Shown here: one piece after another, positions 1 to 8,615 of the stretch
How positions within the stretch are numbered: position 1 is the first letter of the stretch
How the letters are laid out: each line of letters starts with the position of its first letter
Notes under the pieces: model-generated
Seen by the model: only the letters and a program-made list of their open reading frames with translations
Databases searched by the model: none
Told to the model about the DNA's origin: nothing
Translations under genes and position numbers: made by a program
NCBI RefSeq assembly: GCF_044336245.1
Contig: NZ_CP172346.1
Span: forward strand, 930,001-994,000
Length of the DNA stretch: 64,000 nt
Origin: Schlesneria sphaerica
GTDB taxonomy: Bacteria > Planctomycetota > Planctomycetia > Planctomycetales > Planctomycetaceae
Direction: 5' to 3'

Positions 1-1039
1 TCGATTCCAGTTCTCGCATCAGCCGGGCACGGATGTGGCGGCTGGTGAGAAACTTGCCCCCCCCTTCTTTTCCGGCAAGCGGCGAGGAATTGATCGTGAA
101 CAGCATCGACAATGTGGGCTCGTCCACGCTGATTCTTGGCAGCGGGATCGGATTGAGCGGGCAGGCGACGGTATCACCAATCTCAGGATTTTTGAGACCG
201 GTCAGGGCGACGATATCCCCGGCCGTGGCTTCTTCGACGGTGGCTCGTCCCAGTTTGTCGAAGACCTCGACCGTCACAACCTGATCAGCCACCTTGGAAC
301 CGTCGGCCTTGAGCAAGACGACTTTCTGGCCTGGCTTGATCGATCCACCGACGATACGACCGGTCGCGATACGGCCAACGAATTCGGAATAGGCCAGCGA
401 AGTCACCATCATCTGGAAGGGCCCGTCCACATTCGTGACGGGCCCTGGCACTTTTTCGATGATCATGTCAAGCAGCGGCTGAATCGTGTCGCCGTAGACT
501 TTCGGATCGTGGGTTGCGAAACCTGCACGGCCGCTTGCGAAAATGTAAGGAAAATCGAGCGTCGCGTCATCGGCCCCGAGTTCGACGAACAGGTCGAATG
601 TTTCGGACAACACGTCATTGGGGCGGGCATCGGAACGATCGATCTTATTGACAACAACGATTGGCTGCAGGCCGACTTCCAGTGCCTTCTGAAGCACGAA
701 TCGGGTCTGTGGACGGGGGCCTTCGAAAGCATCAACCAGCACCAGACACCCGTCTGCCATCTGCAGCACGCGTTCGACTTCTCCGCCGAAATCCGCGTGG
801 CCCGGGGTGTCGATAATGTTGATTTTAGTGCCCATGTAGTTCAGGGCGATATTTTTGGCGAGAATGGTGATCCCGCGTTCGCGTTCGAGATCGTTAGAAT
901 CCAGAATGCAGTCCTGCTGGACTTGCGACTCGCGGAACTGACCGCTGGCTTTGATCAGGCAATCGACCAGTGTCGTTTTGCCGTGATCGACGTGAGCAAT
1001 AATTGCAATGTTGCGAATGTCATTCCGTCGGGTTTTCAT
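1..1039 (-). CDS. typA: Translational GTPase TypA/BipA (partial, N-terminal 346 residues)
   Basis: A ribosome-associated GTPase of the EF-G/LepA superfamily, linked to ribosome assembly and stress or low-temperature growth. The frame opens at the ATG at 1039 (MKTRRNDIRNIAIIAHVD...) and stays open to the left edge, so the C-terminus lies outside the window. Visible G motifs: AHVDHGKTT (G1), ERERGITI (switch I/G2), DTPGHADFGGEV (G3) and NKIDRSDA (G4). The switch I sequence and the phrase LQMADGCLVLVDAFEGP are typical of TypA rather than LepA or EF-G. A beta-barrel domain II follows (GRIVGGSIKPGQKVVLL). It is divergent from ftsY across about 316 bp. No strong Shine-Dalgarno is seen. Family assignment is firm; the gene is truncated only by the window. 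Confidence 0.93.
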   Translation of the reverse strand, partial: MKTRRNDIRNIAIIAHVDHGKTTLVDCLIKASGQFRESQVQQDCILDSNDLERERGITILAKNIALNYMGTKINIIDTPGHADFGGEVERVLQMADGCLVLVDAFEGPRPQTRFVLQKALEVGLQPIVVVNKIDRSDARPNDVLSETFDLFVELGADDATLDFPYIFASGRAGFATHDPKVYGDTIQPLLDMIIEKVPGPVTNVDGPFQMMVTSLAYSEFVGRIATGRIVGGSIKPGQKVVLLKADGSKVADQVVTVEVFDKLGRATVEEATAGDIVALTGLKNPEIGDTVACPLNPIPLPRISVDEPTLSMLFTINSSPLAGKEGGGKFLTSRHIRARLMRELES

Positions 1040-1355
1040 GGCGACTCGTTAACCGGGCTTCCACGCAGGAAGCGAACTAAAAAACAGGGGAAAGGCCGAC
1101 TGATTCAGCCAGTGAGGGAGAAACTTCGTCGTCGGAAGACTCGCAGAGGGCAGACTGGCTGGCACAGCTCTTCACAAACGGGGCTGGCGCGCTCAGTTGG
1201 CAGTGAAGTATTGCGATTGTATCAGCGGCCTATGAACTCGTGAAGTCCGATTGATCCTCTTTCTGGTAGCGTCTGACTGGATTTACCCTGCCCCATACGC
1301 GAACCTATGATCCGGTTAGGTTGAAGATTGGCAGGCTACGTGAGAAGTATAAATT
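1040..1355. other. Divergent intergenic region typA/ftsY
   Basis: 316 bp between two divergent starts, presumably carrying both promoters. GAGAAG about 9 nt before the ftsY ATG is a plausible ribosome-binding site. No repeat, RNA gene or clear consensus promoter was recognised. Confidence 0.5.
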
Positions 1356-2303
1356 ATGGGTTTCTTTGAGAAGCTAAAGCAGGGGCTGCAGCGCACCAAG
1401 CAACTGCTGCTGACGGACGTCCGTGATATTTTCCGGTCCGGCGAAATCCTCGACGAAGCGAAACTGGAACAGTTCGAAGGCCGGCTCATCCGAACGGATA
1501 TGGGGGTCGCAGCTTCTGCACTGATCGTTGCCGAACTCCGCAAGAAATACCTCGGCCGCACCGTCGTGCTGGACGAACTCTGGGGCACCGTCAAGGAAAC
1601 GATTCTTTCACTACTGAAGGGAACCGATGGAACGAAGTGGGACCCCGAGCAACCCCTTTCGCCACTTCGTTTTGCAGATACGAAGCCAACCGTGATTCTC
1701 GTCACGGGTGTGAACGGTACCGGGAAAACGACGTCGATCGCGAAACTCGCCAAGCTACTGACATCGTGCGGGAAGCGCGTCATGCTCGCTGCCGCCGACA
1801 CGTTCCGGGCAGCGGCGGTGGAACAACTGACGATGTGGAGCCAGAGACTGGGATGCGAAATTGTGACCCGTCCCAGCGGCACCGATCCCGCCAGCGTGGC
1901 GTTCTCGGGATGCGAGGCGGCACTTGCTAGTGGCGTCGATGTCTTAATTATCGATACCGCCGGTCGCCTACACAATCAGATCAATCTGATGAAAGAACTG
2001 GAAAAAATCCGCCGGGTTATTGATAAGAAAATACCCGGTGCGCCGCATGAATGTCTCTTAGTCATCGACGCCACAACCGGGCAGAATGGCTTGAATCAGG
2101 CACAGCATTTCAGCGAAGCCGCAAACTGCACCGGAATCGTGCTGGCTAAGCTCGACGGAACCGCCAAAGGGGGCGTTACCGTTGCCATTCGCCAGCAGAT
2201 GGGAATCCCCGTCAAATACGTCGGTGTCGGTGAACAAATTGATGATCTTGAACTGTTCAACCCAGAACAGTTCGTCGATGCACTTTTTGATACGTCCGCT
2301 TGA
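1356..2303 (+). CDS. ftsY: Signal recognition particle receptor FtsY
   Basis: SRP GTPase that docks ribosome-SRP complexes at the inner membrane for co-translational insertion. The 315-aa protein consists of the N and G domains only: a helical N domain over residues 1-90, then GVNGTGKT (about 118-125), DTFRAAAVEQL (148-158), DTAGRL (200-205) and the closing KLDGTAKGG (about 265-273). The G4 motif reads AKLDG instead of the more usual TKLDG. The long acidic A domain of E. coli FtsY is missing, as in many other phyla. The start ATG at 1356 follows GAGAAG. It stands alone, divergent from typA and convergent with the leftward gene ending at 2581. Confidence 0.95.
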   Translation: MGFFEKLKQGLQRTKQLLLTDVRDIFRSGEILDEAKLEQFEGRLIRTDMGVAASALIVAELRKKYLGRTVVLDELWGTVKETILSLLKGTDGTKWDPEQPLSPLRFADTKPTVILVTGVNGTGKTTSIAKLAKLLTSCGKRVMLAAADTFRAAAVEQLTMWSQRLGCEIVTRPSGTDPASVAFSGCEAALASGVDVLIIDTAGRLHNQINLMKELEKIRRVIDKKIPGAPHECLLVIDATTGQNGLNQAQHFSEAANCTGIVLAKLDGTAKGGVTVAIRQQMGIPVKYVGVGEQIDDLELFNPEQFVDALFDTSA

Positions 2304-2369
2304 AGTCCCATGATGCCCGCCAAATAATGCCAGAAAGGCTCACGCGCGGGTCCCGGCAGGAAGAGACTG

Positions 2370-2406
2370 TTTTCCCCTTGCTGTCCGTTTTTCCCCTTGT
2401 TGTCCG
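2370..2406. repeat. Two imperfect tandem 18-bp units
   Basis: TTTTCCCCTTGCTGTCCG at 2370-2387 and TTTTCCCCTTGTTGTCCG at 2389-2406, differing by one base and offset by 19 bp. They lie between the convergent ends of ftsY and the 340-aa gene. No dyad symmetry, so they are not an obvious terminator; they look like a short intergenic repeat. Confidence 0.7.
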
Positions 2407-2580
2407 TTCCCGTGAGACTCGCTCGTCCCACGGGTGAGCAGACTTTCCGACGAGCCTGATTTCTCAAACGGGCAGCGGTATTGCCCGGAAGACGTGGAAG
2501 CTCCGTTGAGCTCCCAGTCACCATCCGCCGATAGACAGTGCCGACCGCCCGCTTGGGGGTCAGGCACTTCCGGCGTCGCG

Positions 2581-3603
2581 TCAAGGAGTATTCAACCCCG
2601 CTCCCTTTGAATCGAGTTCCACATCAGATTGGTCTGATGAACTCGATTGGTCCGCCGCATCCGTCTCTGTCCACCATTCGTCCCGCTCTGGAAATTCCAG
2701 CATGTTCCCCGAAACTTCAAAAAAGTTGTGGGCGAGCGATTCCCATGCATCCAACTGGGCCTCAGTGAGACATTTCTGCATAATGGAATCGGGAATTGGT
2801 GCAATTTCGTCAATCCATAAGAAGTTCCATCGCCACGCCCAACTTGGCTTCCAATGTGAAGTGAGCTCATTAATCAAGCATTCCCTCTGTGCCTGAGTCA
2901 GAATGAGCTCACCATCCAATCGGGAAACGATGTCAAGGATCGCCGCATGCTTCTGTTGTGACTGATGAAACTCCGACAGGAAGACATAGCGGCTAAACTT
3001 GTCTTCCGGTAAGGCGGCTTTCAGACTGCTGATCAGTCCTGCTCGCAATGCACTCGTTGAATCGGATGAGCCATTGTCCAGGCCATCCGTTGTCTGCAGC
3101 AATCCGGCATGGTGCCTGGAAGCAACCAGATACGCTTCCTTTAACCCTCGCTGAGCGGCGGCAAGGACATTTTTCCTTTCGGCGACTGTCAGGTCGGAAG
3201 CAACGATCCGCACGAAGTTCAATTCCGTGAATAGAAGCGGCTCATACTCGCCGAGAATCTCATCGACGAAAGGGTTTGCCTCGTCTCTGTCCAGAAATAA
3301 TCCCAGAATTTCTGCGACGGGATCTACGCCAAACAAGCCACTGAAAAGTCCCTCGGCAAGGCCCTCCAGCAGGTCAGGAAGAAGTCCCTGGCTCTGTGCA
3401 TCCCAGTCGGCTGCCGCTTCCACCTCGACGTGATTAAAGTCAAAATCAACCCCTATCCGCACTTCGGGGGCGACCTGTGCAAGCATTTCAACTTCGTCAA
3501 AGGACGCGTCAGCCGAAAAACCACCCCCAAGAGCGAGGGTCAGGCCGATCGTTCCCGAGGTGGCCGGAAAGAGAAAGCCCAAAACCGAGAGAAGCAACTC
3601 CAC
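2581..3603 (-). CDS. Hypothetical protein, 340 aa, probably exported
   Basis: Not recognised. It starts with GTG at 3603 preceded by GGGAG at about 8-nt spacing. The first 25 residues are hydrophobic and look like a signal or anchor (MELLLSVLGFLFPATSGTIG). The rest is acidic and largely helical. A segment reading TQAQRECLINELTSHW (roughly residue 236 onward) and a later LTEAQLDAWESL resemble the EF-like 'T.aQr..L...L' repeats often seen in planctomycete secreted proteins. The C-terminus is Ser/Asp rich. The start lies 23 nt beyond the stop of the cytochrome/WD40 gene, so the two probably share a transcript and may act together in the periplasm. No function is proposed. Confidence 0.75.
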   Translation of the reverse strand: MELLLSVLGFLFPATSGTIGLTLALGGGFSADASFDEVEMLAQVAPEVRIGVDFDFNHVEVEAAADWDAQSQGLLPDLLEGLAEGLFSGLFGVDPVAEILGLFLDRDEANPFVDEILGEYEPLLFTELNFVRIVASDLTVAERKNVLAAAQRGLKEAYLVASRHHAGLLQTTDGLDNGSSDSTSALRAGLISSLKAALPEDKFSRYVFLSEFHQSQQKHAAILDIVSRLDGELILTQAQRECLINELTSHWKPSWAWRWNFLWIDEIAPIPDSIMQKCLTEAQLDAWESLAHNFFEVSGNMLEFPERDEWWTETDAADQSSSSDQSDVELDSKGAGLNTP

Positions 3604-3626
3604 AGGTCCACTCCCTTCAGGACTTC

Positions 3627-5027
3627 TCAGCGCTGTGAAGCTACGCTGGGAGTGATGGTCACGGGGATCAATTCCCGGAGCAGTTCGCCTGTTTCTGCGT
3701 TGAAGATTCGCACCAGTCCATCCAGTCCACCCGTCGCCACCTGAAGTCCGTCGGGCCGGAACGCCACAGCAAACACGCCCGAGCTGTGCCCCTTCAGTTC
3801 GACTTCCGTTTTTTCCGAGTCAGTCCGGTAGATCCGGGCTGCTCCCACCGTGGCATTACTGCTTCCTGCCACGAACCGGGTCCCATTGGCGTTAAACTGC
3901 AAACTGCAGATTCGCCCTGGCATGGGCGAGTAACTACGTAACCGATTAAAATCATCGCCGATCTGGCGGGCTTGAGTGCGGAAGATCTTGTACAGCTTCG
4001 GCTCACCATCAGCCCCTCCAATCAGCACCTGCTCTTCGCGCGGGTGTCGCTGGACGGCCATCAAGCCCCCTTTCAATGCTCCGGGGGTGATGCTGGTAAT
4101 GTTGTCGATGAATTGTGAGGTCTTCAGTTCCGTGAGCTTCATCGACATATCCCGGCTGACACTGATGACGTGGTCATTCTTGAGCGAGAACGTCGTCCCG
4201 AAGACGAGGTCCGAGTGCGCATCCATCGACATCACCTGCTTGCCGTCCTCCACTTGGAGAGCCCGCACGCGATTGTCGAAAGTTCCGTACGACAAGAGTT
4301 TCCCGTCATCGCTGAAACTGAGCCCGTAGACGGTATCAACGCCCAGGGTGTCCGAACGAATCAGCTTTCGAGTCGCCACATCCCATAACTGGATCTCACC
4401 GAACAACGACGGTGCGCCGCCTGCAACAGCCAATTTGGTCCCGTCGGGCGAAAATTGAATCGATGTAATTTTCGGAGAGCGGCCAACAAGCCGTGCCACA
4501 GGTGTCGCGCCATCGGCGCTATGCAAAAGGACTTCGTGGTAGCCCGAGACCGCCAGAAGTGAACTGTCCGGCGAGTACGCCAGCGCCGTGATCACAGGGG
4601 ACGTCGTATAGATCGGCGGAGCTTCCGCGGAAACCTCGTCCCGCGCGACCGCCGGAGTATCATCCCGGGCTCCCTGCGCAATCCATTTCCGAATAATCTC
4701 GATCTGGGCAGCGGCGAGCGGCTCACTGTTCAGAGGCATCTCCGGCTTGTCACCCGAGATCTGGCGAATAATTTCACTCTCTTCGGGCTTCCCCGGAACA
4801 ATCGACGGCCCGCTCTCGCCCCCTTTCACCAGCAGCTCATAAGAGACCAGCTGAAGGTTGCCCCCCTGCTTCGCTGGCTGGTGGCACCCGGAACACTGTC
4901 GCTGAAGAATGGGCCTCACCTGCCGGTAGAAACTGACGGGCTTGTGATCGGTCCCTGATTCTTCAGCAGAGACGAGACCAACGAACAGACTTGCGAAAAC
5001 CAGAGTAAGAGATCTGACAAGTCTCAT
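3627..5027 (-). CDS. Planctomycete cytochrome-c domain / WD40 repeat fusion
   Basis: Secreted protein with a signal peptide (MRLVRSLTLVFASLFVGLVSA), a single c-type haem-binding site QCSGCHQ near residue 45 in the PSC1-like context RPILQRQCSGCH...GGNLQL, and then a C-terminal WD40 propeller. WD-like strands include AYSPDSSLLAVSG, QFSPDGTKLAVAG, GLSFSDDGKLLSYG and AVAFRPDGLQVATGG. Such fusions are characteristic of planctomycetes; their electron-transfer partners are not known. The frame extends 8 codons upstream to a TTG, but the ATG at 5027 begins a normal signal peptide and is preferred. The 340-aa gene follows 23 nt downstream. Confidence 0.88.
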   Translation of the reverse strand: MRLVRSLTLVFASLFVGLVSAEESGTDHKPVSFYRQVRPILQRQCSGCHQPAKQGGNLQLVSYELLVKGGESGPSIVPGKPEESEIIRQISGDKPEMPLNSEPLAAAQIEIIRKWIAQGARDDTPAVARDEVSAEAPPIYTTSPVITALAYSPDSSLLAVSGYHEVLLHSADGATPVARLVGRSPKITSIQFSPDGTKLAVAGGAPSLFGEIQLWDVATRKLIRSDTLGVDTVYGLSFSDDGKLLSYGTFDNRVRALQVEDGKQVMSMDAHSDLVFGTTFSLKNDHVISVSRDMSMKLTELKTSQFIDNITSITPGALKGGLMAVQRHPREEQVLIGGADGEPKLYKIFRTQARQIGDDFNRLRSYSPMPGRICSLQFNANGTRFVAGSSNATVGAARIYRTDSEKTEVELKGHSSGVFAVAFRPDGLQVATGGLDGLVRIFNAETGELLRELIPVTITPSVASQR

Positions 5028-5374
5028 GGGATCTGTTCCGAGTTCAGACAAGGGATTGCAATCACCAGAAATTCACATTTCAGAATAGCGATCGTCGATG
5101 CGAAGAGTAAAGGGGCGTGAAAGCGAATCGGGCGAATGAACATGCCAGACAAAGGCGACGACAGAAGTCAGAATTTCGAGCAGAAACGAATCAGGCTCAA
5201 TACTTCGGTAGCCTTCGGTGCCCAATTGTTAATCCCAGATCTCCCTACGAGTCGTTCGTGGTTGGAATCGAAAAGAGAAGTCGCATTCTCTCAGCCCGTG
5301 TCACAGTGTCGTACCTGGTAAAGACTGATCAGTGCGACAGGCCCTTAGACGCCACACAAAGTTTGTGCTGCGGG
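5028..5374. other. Intergenic, nothing recognised
   Basis: About 347 bp between two leftward genes. Short plus-strand frames here show no coding character. No hairpin or repeat was seen. It should hold the promoter of the cytochrome/WD40 gene. Confidence 0.4.
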
Positions 5375-6379
5375 TCAGATCGATGCTGTCGCTTCACCGG
5401 CAAGAGGCGTCTGGCACGACATTCGGTCGTACGAGAGAGCCAGAAGCAGACAGACATAAGGGATGGTCAAAAACATCCCGACATAACACACGAGACTACC
5501 GGCCAAATTGCCGAGGCAACCAACGCAGAAGATCAGGAAGATCGAGCCGAGATTCCCCTCGGTCAGACTTTTGGCCCGTTTCAGACCTTCTAAACCGCGA
5601 TAATTCTTGTCGATGATCAGGTAACTGAATGGCCACAACATGAAAAAGGCCAGCACGCCCGGCACGACCAGCAGGACCAATCCCACCATCACGATGAGAG
5701 AGAACACCAGGGAATTCAGCAGCACTCGAACGACATAACGCCCGCCGGTGAAGAGATCACTCAGTTCTGCATGTTCTTCACGAGCCACCTTCAAAGACAG
5801 GATCATGTAGCCGATTTGAAGGTAGAGATTGAAGAAAAGCAGCAGAAGGTAGCCAATCCCGAAGCAGGTCCAGCCGACCGCCGCACCAACCTCGTTGCCT
5901 GTGTCGGACAGAAATCCTGCAACGACAGCCAGCAGAAAGACGAAGCCTCCTGCGATCAAGCACAGAAAGACCATTACAAACAGGGCACCGCACATCAGCC
6001 CCATTTTCTGCATAAAGATCCGCCAGGCTTCCTCAATCACTTCCCCGGGTGGGAAAGGCCGGATTTCACGCTGACCGGCCGGGCGTCCCGCCACAATCAC
6101 CGATCTGCTGGGGAAGACCTCACCGCAAGTCCGACATCGGATTGCGCTGTCGGAAACCTCGGCGCGACAGACGGGGCACTCTCTTACCTGACTTCCCGTT
6201 CCGCCAGGAACGGGAGGAGGACTCATTTCGCTCGTCGCTTCATGGGGAAGTTCAGCCCCCGTTGCGCCTGGAATGGTAATCACGCCGCCGCAACCCGGAC
6301 ACTTCGCCTGCAGTCCCGCTTTGTCCTCAGTCGTCTTGAGAAACTTTTCGCAGTGAGGACAGTGGAAATCGATGGTCAC
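5375..6379 (-). CDS. Membrane protein with two N-terminal zinc ribbons
   Basis: 334 aa from a GTG start (6379; AGG about 7 nt upstream). The first zinc ribbon is CPHC (about residues 8-11) paired with CPGC (28-31); the second is CPVC paired with CRTC (about 69-85). Between them is a Pro/Glu-rich linker. From about residue 125 there are some six hydrophobic segments (GALFVMVFLCLIAGGFVFLL, CFGIGYLLLLFFNLYLQIGY, SLVFSLIVMVGLVLLVVPGV and others), resembling glycerophosphodiester-phosphodiesterase-type or DUF975-like membrane domains with a conserved 'LTEGN' region. The ribbons should face the cytoplasm. Function unknown; the ribbon-plus-membrane architecture is common in planctomycetes. Confidence 0.8.
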   Translation of the reverse strand: MTIDFHCPHCEKFLKTTEDKAGLQAKCPGCGGVITIPGATGAELPHEATSEMSPPPVPGGTGSQVRECPVCRAEVSDSAIRCRTCGEVFPSRSVIVAGRPAGQREIRPFPPGEVIEEAWRIFMQKMGLMCGALFVMVFLCLIAGGFVFLLAVVAGFLSDTGNEVGAAVGWTCFGIGYLLLLFFNLYLQIGYMILSLKVAREEHAELSDLFTGGRYVVRVLLNSLVFSLIVMVGLVLLVVPGVLAFFMLWPFSYLIIDKNYRGLEGLKRAKSLTEGNLGSIFLIFCVGCLGNLAGSLVCYVGMFLTIPYVCLLLALSYDRMSCQTPLAGEATASI

Positions 6380-6577
6380 GGGAACCTGCTTCTAGCGCGA
6401 CGCGATTTAAGAGCCCATACCTGAACACAAATTCCACGAAGGGGCGCCCTGACTCCACGGTACAGCGGCCCCGAGAAACTCAACGCTGAGATTGGTCGTC
6501 CCCCGATGAAGGGCGACTGCGTCCGCAGAGGATTGGAAATCGAAACGCGGAGTCAGTCGCCCATGCGCACGGGTCAA

Positions 6578-7348
6578 TCAGGGAAGTTCCCGAATTCGAA
6601 TTCCCTTGAACTCGACCGGTGACCCTTCGGATTCCAGGCAGAGATAGCCCGTTTTCGGTTCACAGTTCGTCCCGCCGGAGACTTCTTCGCCATTGACCCA
6701 CAATCGGACTTCACCATTAATCGCCCGCACGTAGTAGTGGTTCCATTCCCCCACACCTTTACTCAGGTTCTTGCGAGGAAAGCTCCGCTTGCCATCCGGT
6801 GCGACCGGGGGAAACGGCTTCATGTCAGATTTGCCGACCGGAAAGACATCGCCATTGGTCGTGAACCAGTCAGGCTTTTTGCCAGTCTGCTTTTCATATT
6901 GTTCCGCATATCCATGATCGAGCACCTGAACTTCGATCCCCCCGGGTGGCAACGAATTCGGTTTCAGGTTTGTCAGGGCTTCTTCCGTGGCCCAGACGAA
7001 AATCCCCGAATTTCCGCCCGACTTCAGATGCCGCCACGTCGCGACCAGTTCAAAATTTGTGTACTTTTTCTTGGACCGCGTCACGCCGACAGGTGTTCCC
7101 TTGCAATGAACGCCATCTTCCTTCCAGGTCCAGGTATCTGGATCGGTATTCACATTCTCGAAATCGGCTTCGCCAAGTGGCCGCCAGTCCGGCCCCACAC
7201 CGTCAATGACCGCCTTGGTGACGACGACCAAGTCTTTGTCTTCCTGAGCCAGGCAAGCCTGACCTGAGACGAAGGCAAGCCCCGAAAATGCTCCCAGCAC
7301 CAGGAGAGATTTTCCAAATCCAATACGACTGCACACAACCGCCAGCAT
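6578..7348 (-). CDS. DUF1080 (3-keto-disaccharide hydrolase family) secreted protein
   Basis: 256 aa with an N-terminal signal sequence (hydrophobic stretch around residues 13-33, ending in ACLAQ). The rest is the concanavalin-like DUF1080 fold: WTWKEDGVHCKGTPVGVTRS, FELVATWRH, GNSGIFVW and a late EWNHYYVRAINGEVRLWVNG, ending in IRIRELP. The family was linked to hydrolysis of 3-keto-glycosides in Bacteroidetes and is heavily expanded in planctomycetes, usually in carbohydrate degradation; the substrate here is unknown. AGAGGAG sits 7 nt before the ATG at 7348. It appears monocistronic. Confidence 0.9.
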   Translation of the reverse strand: MLAVVCSRIGFGKSLLVLGAFSGLAFVSGQACLAQEDKDLVVVTKAVIDGVGPDWRPLGEADFENVNTDPDTWTWKEDGVHCKGTPVGVTRSKKKYTNFELVATWRHLKSGGNSGIFVWATEEALTNLKPNSLPPGGIEVQVLDHGYAEQYEKQTGKKPDWFTTNGDVFPVGKSDMKPFPPVAPDGKRSFPRKNLSKGVGEWNHYYVRAINGEVRLWVNGEEVSGGTNCEPKTGYLCLESEGSPVEFKGIRIRELP

Positions 7349-7475
7349 CAGCAGACTCCTCTTGAACGTTCAGGGGATGAAACCGTCATCTCCGCTCACT
7401 GCATAACATACACGGTCTTCCGCAGCGGAACGAGTCGGCACGAGTCCGCTTCCGATCTGTCCATTCGACTCACCC

Positions 7476-7514
7476 GCTCACCGTGCATCAGTCGGCGACA
7501 GATGCACGGTGAGC
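7476..7514. terminator. Perfect 14-bp stem-loop
   Basis: Arms 7476-7489 and 7501-7514 (GCTCACCGTGCATC and its complement) with an 11-nt loop, 35 bp past the stop of the leftward gene at 7550. No U-tract follows on either strand, so it may stabilise the 3' end or pause polymerase rather than act as a classical terminator. Confidence 0.5.
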
Positions 7515-7549
7515 CGCGGCAGAGATTGACGAACCGGAGTCGCTTTGGC

Positions 7550-8335
7550 CTAGTTGAGTTCGCTGTTGAACGAGCGAAGCAGATGCATTCGAACATGCCG
7601 TTCGAGCCGCCCGTGGGCCCGGTGAAGCAGATCATGCGCGCTGACATTCTCGAAACAGCGAATCGCGCGCAGCAGGCAGGACTTTTCCGCTCGGAATCGC
7701 TTCAGTTCACCGAACAGGTTGGCCATGTTCAGCAGGTCGGTCCCCATCCGCTTCAGGTCTCGGTGAGACCTGTGAAGCTGATACGCCCAGAAGAGCGTCA
7801 CCAACCCGCTGCGCGGCGAATCCATGATCCCTTGCAGCAATCCCTGCGTCGCAATCAGGTCCCCGTCACTGCAGTCCGCCGACTCATCGCTGTTGAGTTC
7901 AATCGCCGCCGCAACCAGGGGCTTGGCCGCTTCCAAACGCCCTACGGCGATCGCATCATTGGCCATGGCCAACAGTTCGTCCGCGTCAGATTCATTCCGC
8001 AAGAGTGTGGACCGCCACTGAAAACGGCGTGCAAGGTCAACTTCGCCGACTTCGCGGTAGATCGCGGCCAGATTGTGACACACGATTCCAATCGCCTTCA
8101 GATCTGTCCCATCCAGAACCGGGATCAGAGTGCTGATGGCGTGATTAAAATGCCCACGTCGATAAAGATAGGCCCCGTACGCGATACGACTGGCGGGCGT
8201 GTCATCGCACGAGATGGCCTGATGAAAAAGTGCGTTCGCCTGCTGCCAGTGGCAACCCCCGGCGCAATTCTCTGCGGCCTCTAGCAGTTGCTCCGCCCGC
8301 GATGGGCGATGGTCCGCGGGATCGACATTCATCAT
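7550..8335 (-). CDS. TPR-like hypothetical protein
   Basis: 261 aa, no signal peptide or membrane segment. Helical pairs of about 34 residues read as degenerate tetratricopeptide repeats: QLLEAAENCAGGCHWQQANALFHQAI, RIAYGAYLYRRGHFNHAISTLIPVL, VCHNLAAIYREVGEVDLARRFQWRS and LLNMANLFGELKRFRAEKSC. This implies a cytoplasmic protein-interaction scaffold. Two adjacent ATGs (8335, 8332) are possible starts and neither has a strong Shine-Dalgarno. It is flanked by short gaps on both sides with no coupled partner, so the binding partner cannot be inferred. Confidence 0.75.
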   Translation of the reverse strand: MMNVDPADHRPSRAEQLLEAAENCAGGCHWQQANALFHQAISCDDTPASRIAYGAYLYRRGHFNHAISTLIPVLDGTDLKAIGIVCHNLAAIYREVGEVDLARRFQWRSTLLRNESDADELLAMANDAIAVGRLEAAKPLVAAAIELNSDESADCSDGDLIATQGLLQGIMDSPRSGLVTLFWAYQLHRSHRDLKRMGTDLLNMANLFGELKRFRAEKSCLLRAIRCFENVSAHDLLHRAHGRLERHVRMHLLRSFNSELN

Positions 8336-8615
8336 CAGACGGTCATTTCATCCGGGGATAAAATTCTTCGATGGGCCTCACACGATACACCCGAAGTCCT
8401 GCTTCGAGTGACCGCCCGCGCTTGGCGCGTCAGACGTCGCCTCATGCTACCCAACTCCGGCTCCGTGCGAAACGGTCCCGCGCTGCGAGTCCTGCTGCTG
8501 AAGTCGGATTGAGGCGAGCGATATGCGGTGGAAACGTGAGCGACCATGGCTTCGGGAAGGCCAACGGTCTGGAATCGACAAACTCGAAAAATCGCGTCCC
8601 CGCAGGAAGGTTCGT

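Noticed and set aside
35..1243. Long plus-strand open frame (402 codons) over the left end
   Set aside because: It is antisense to typA, whose minus-strand frame carries all GTPase motifs; the plus-strand product shows no domain.
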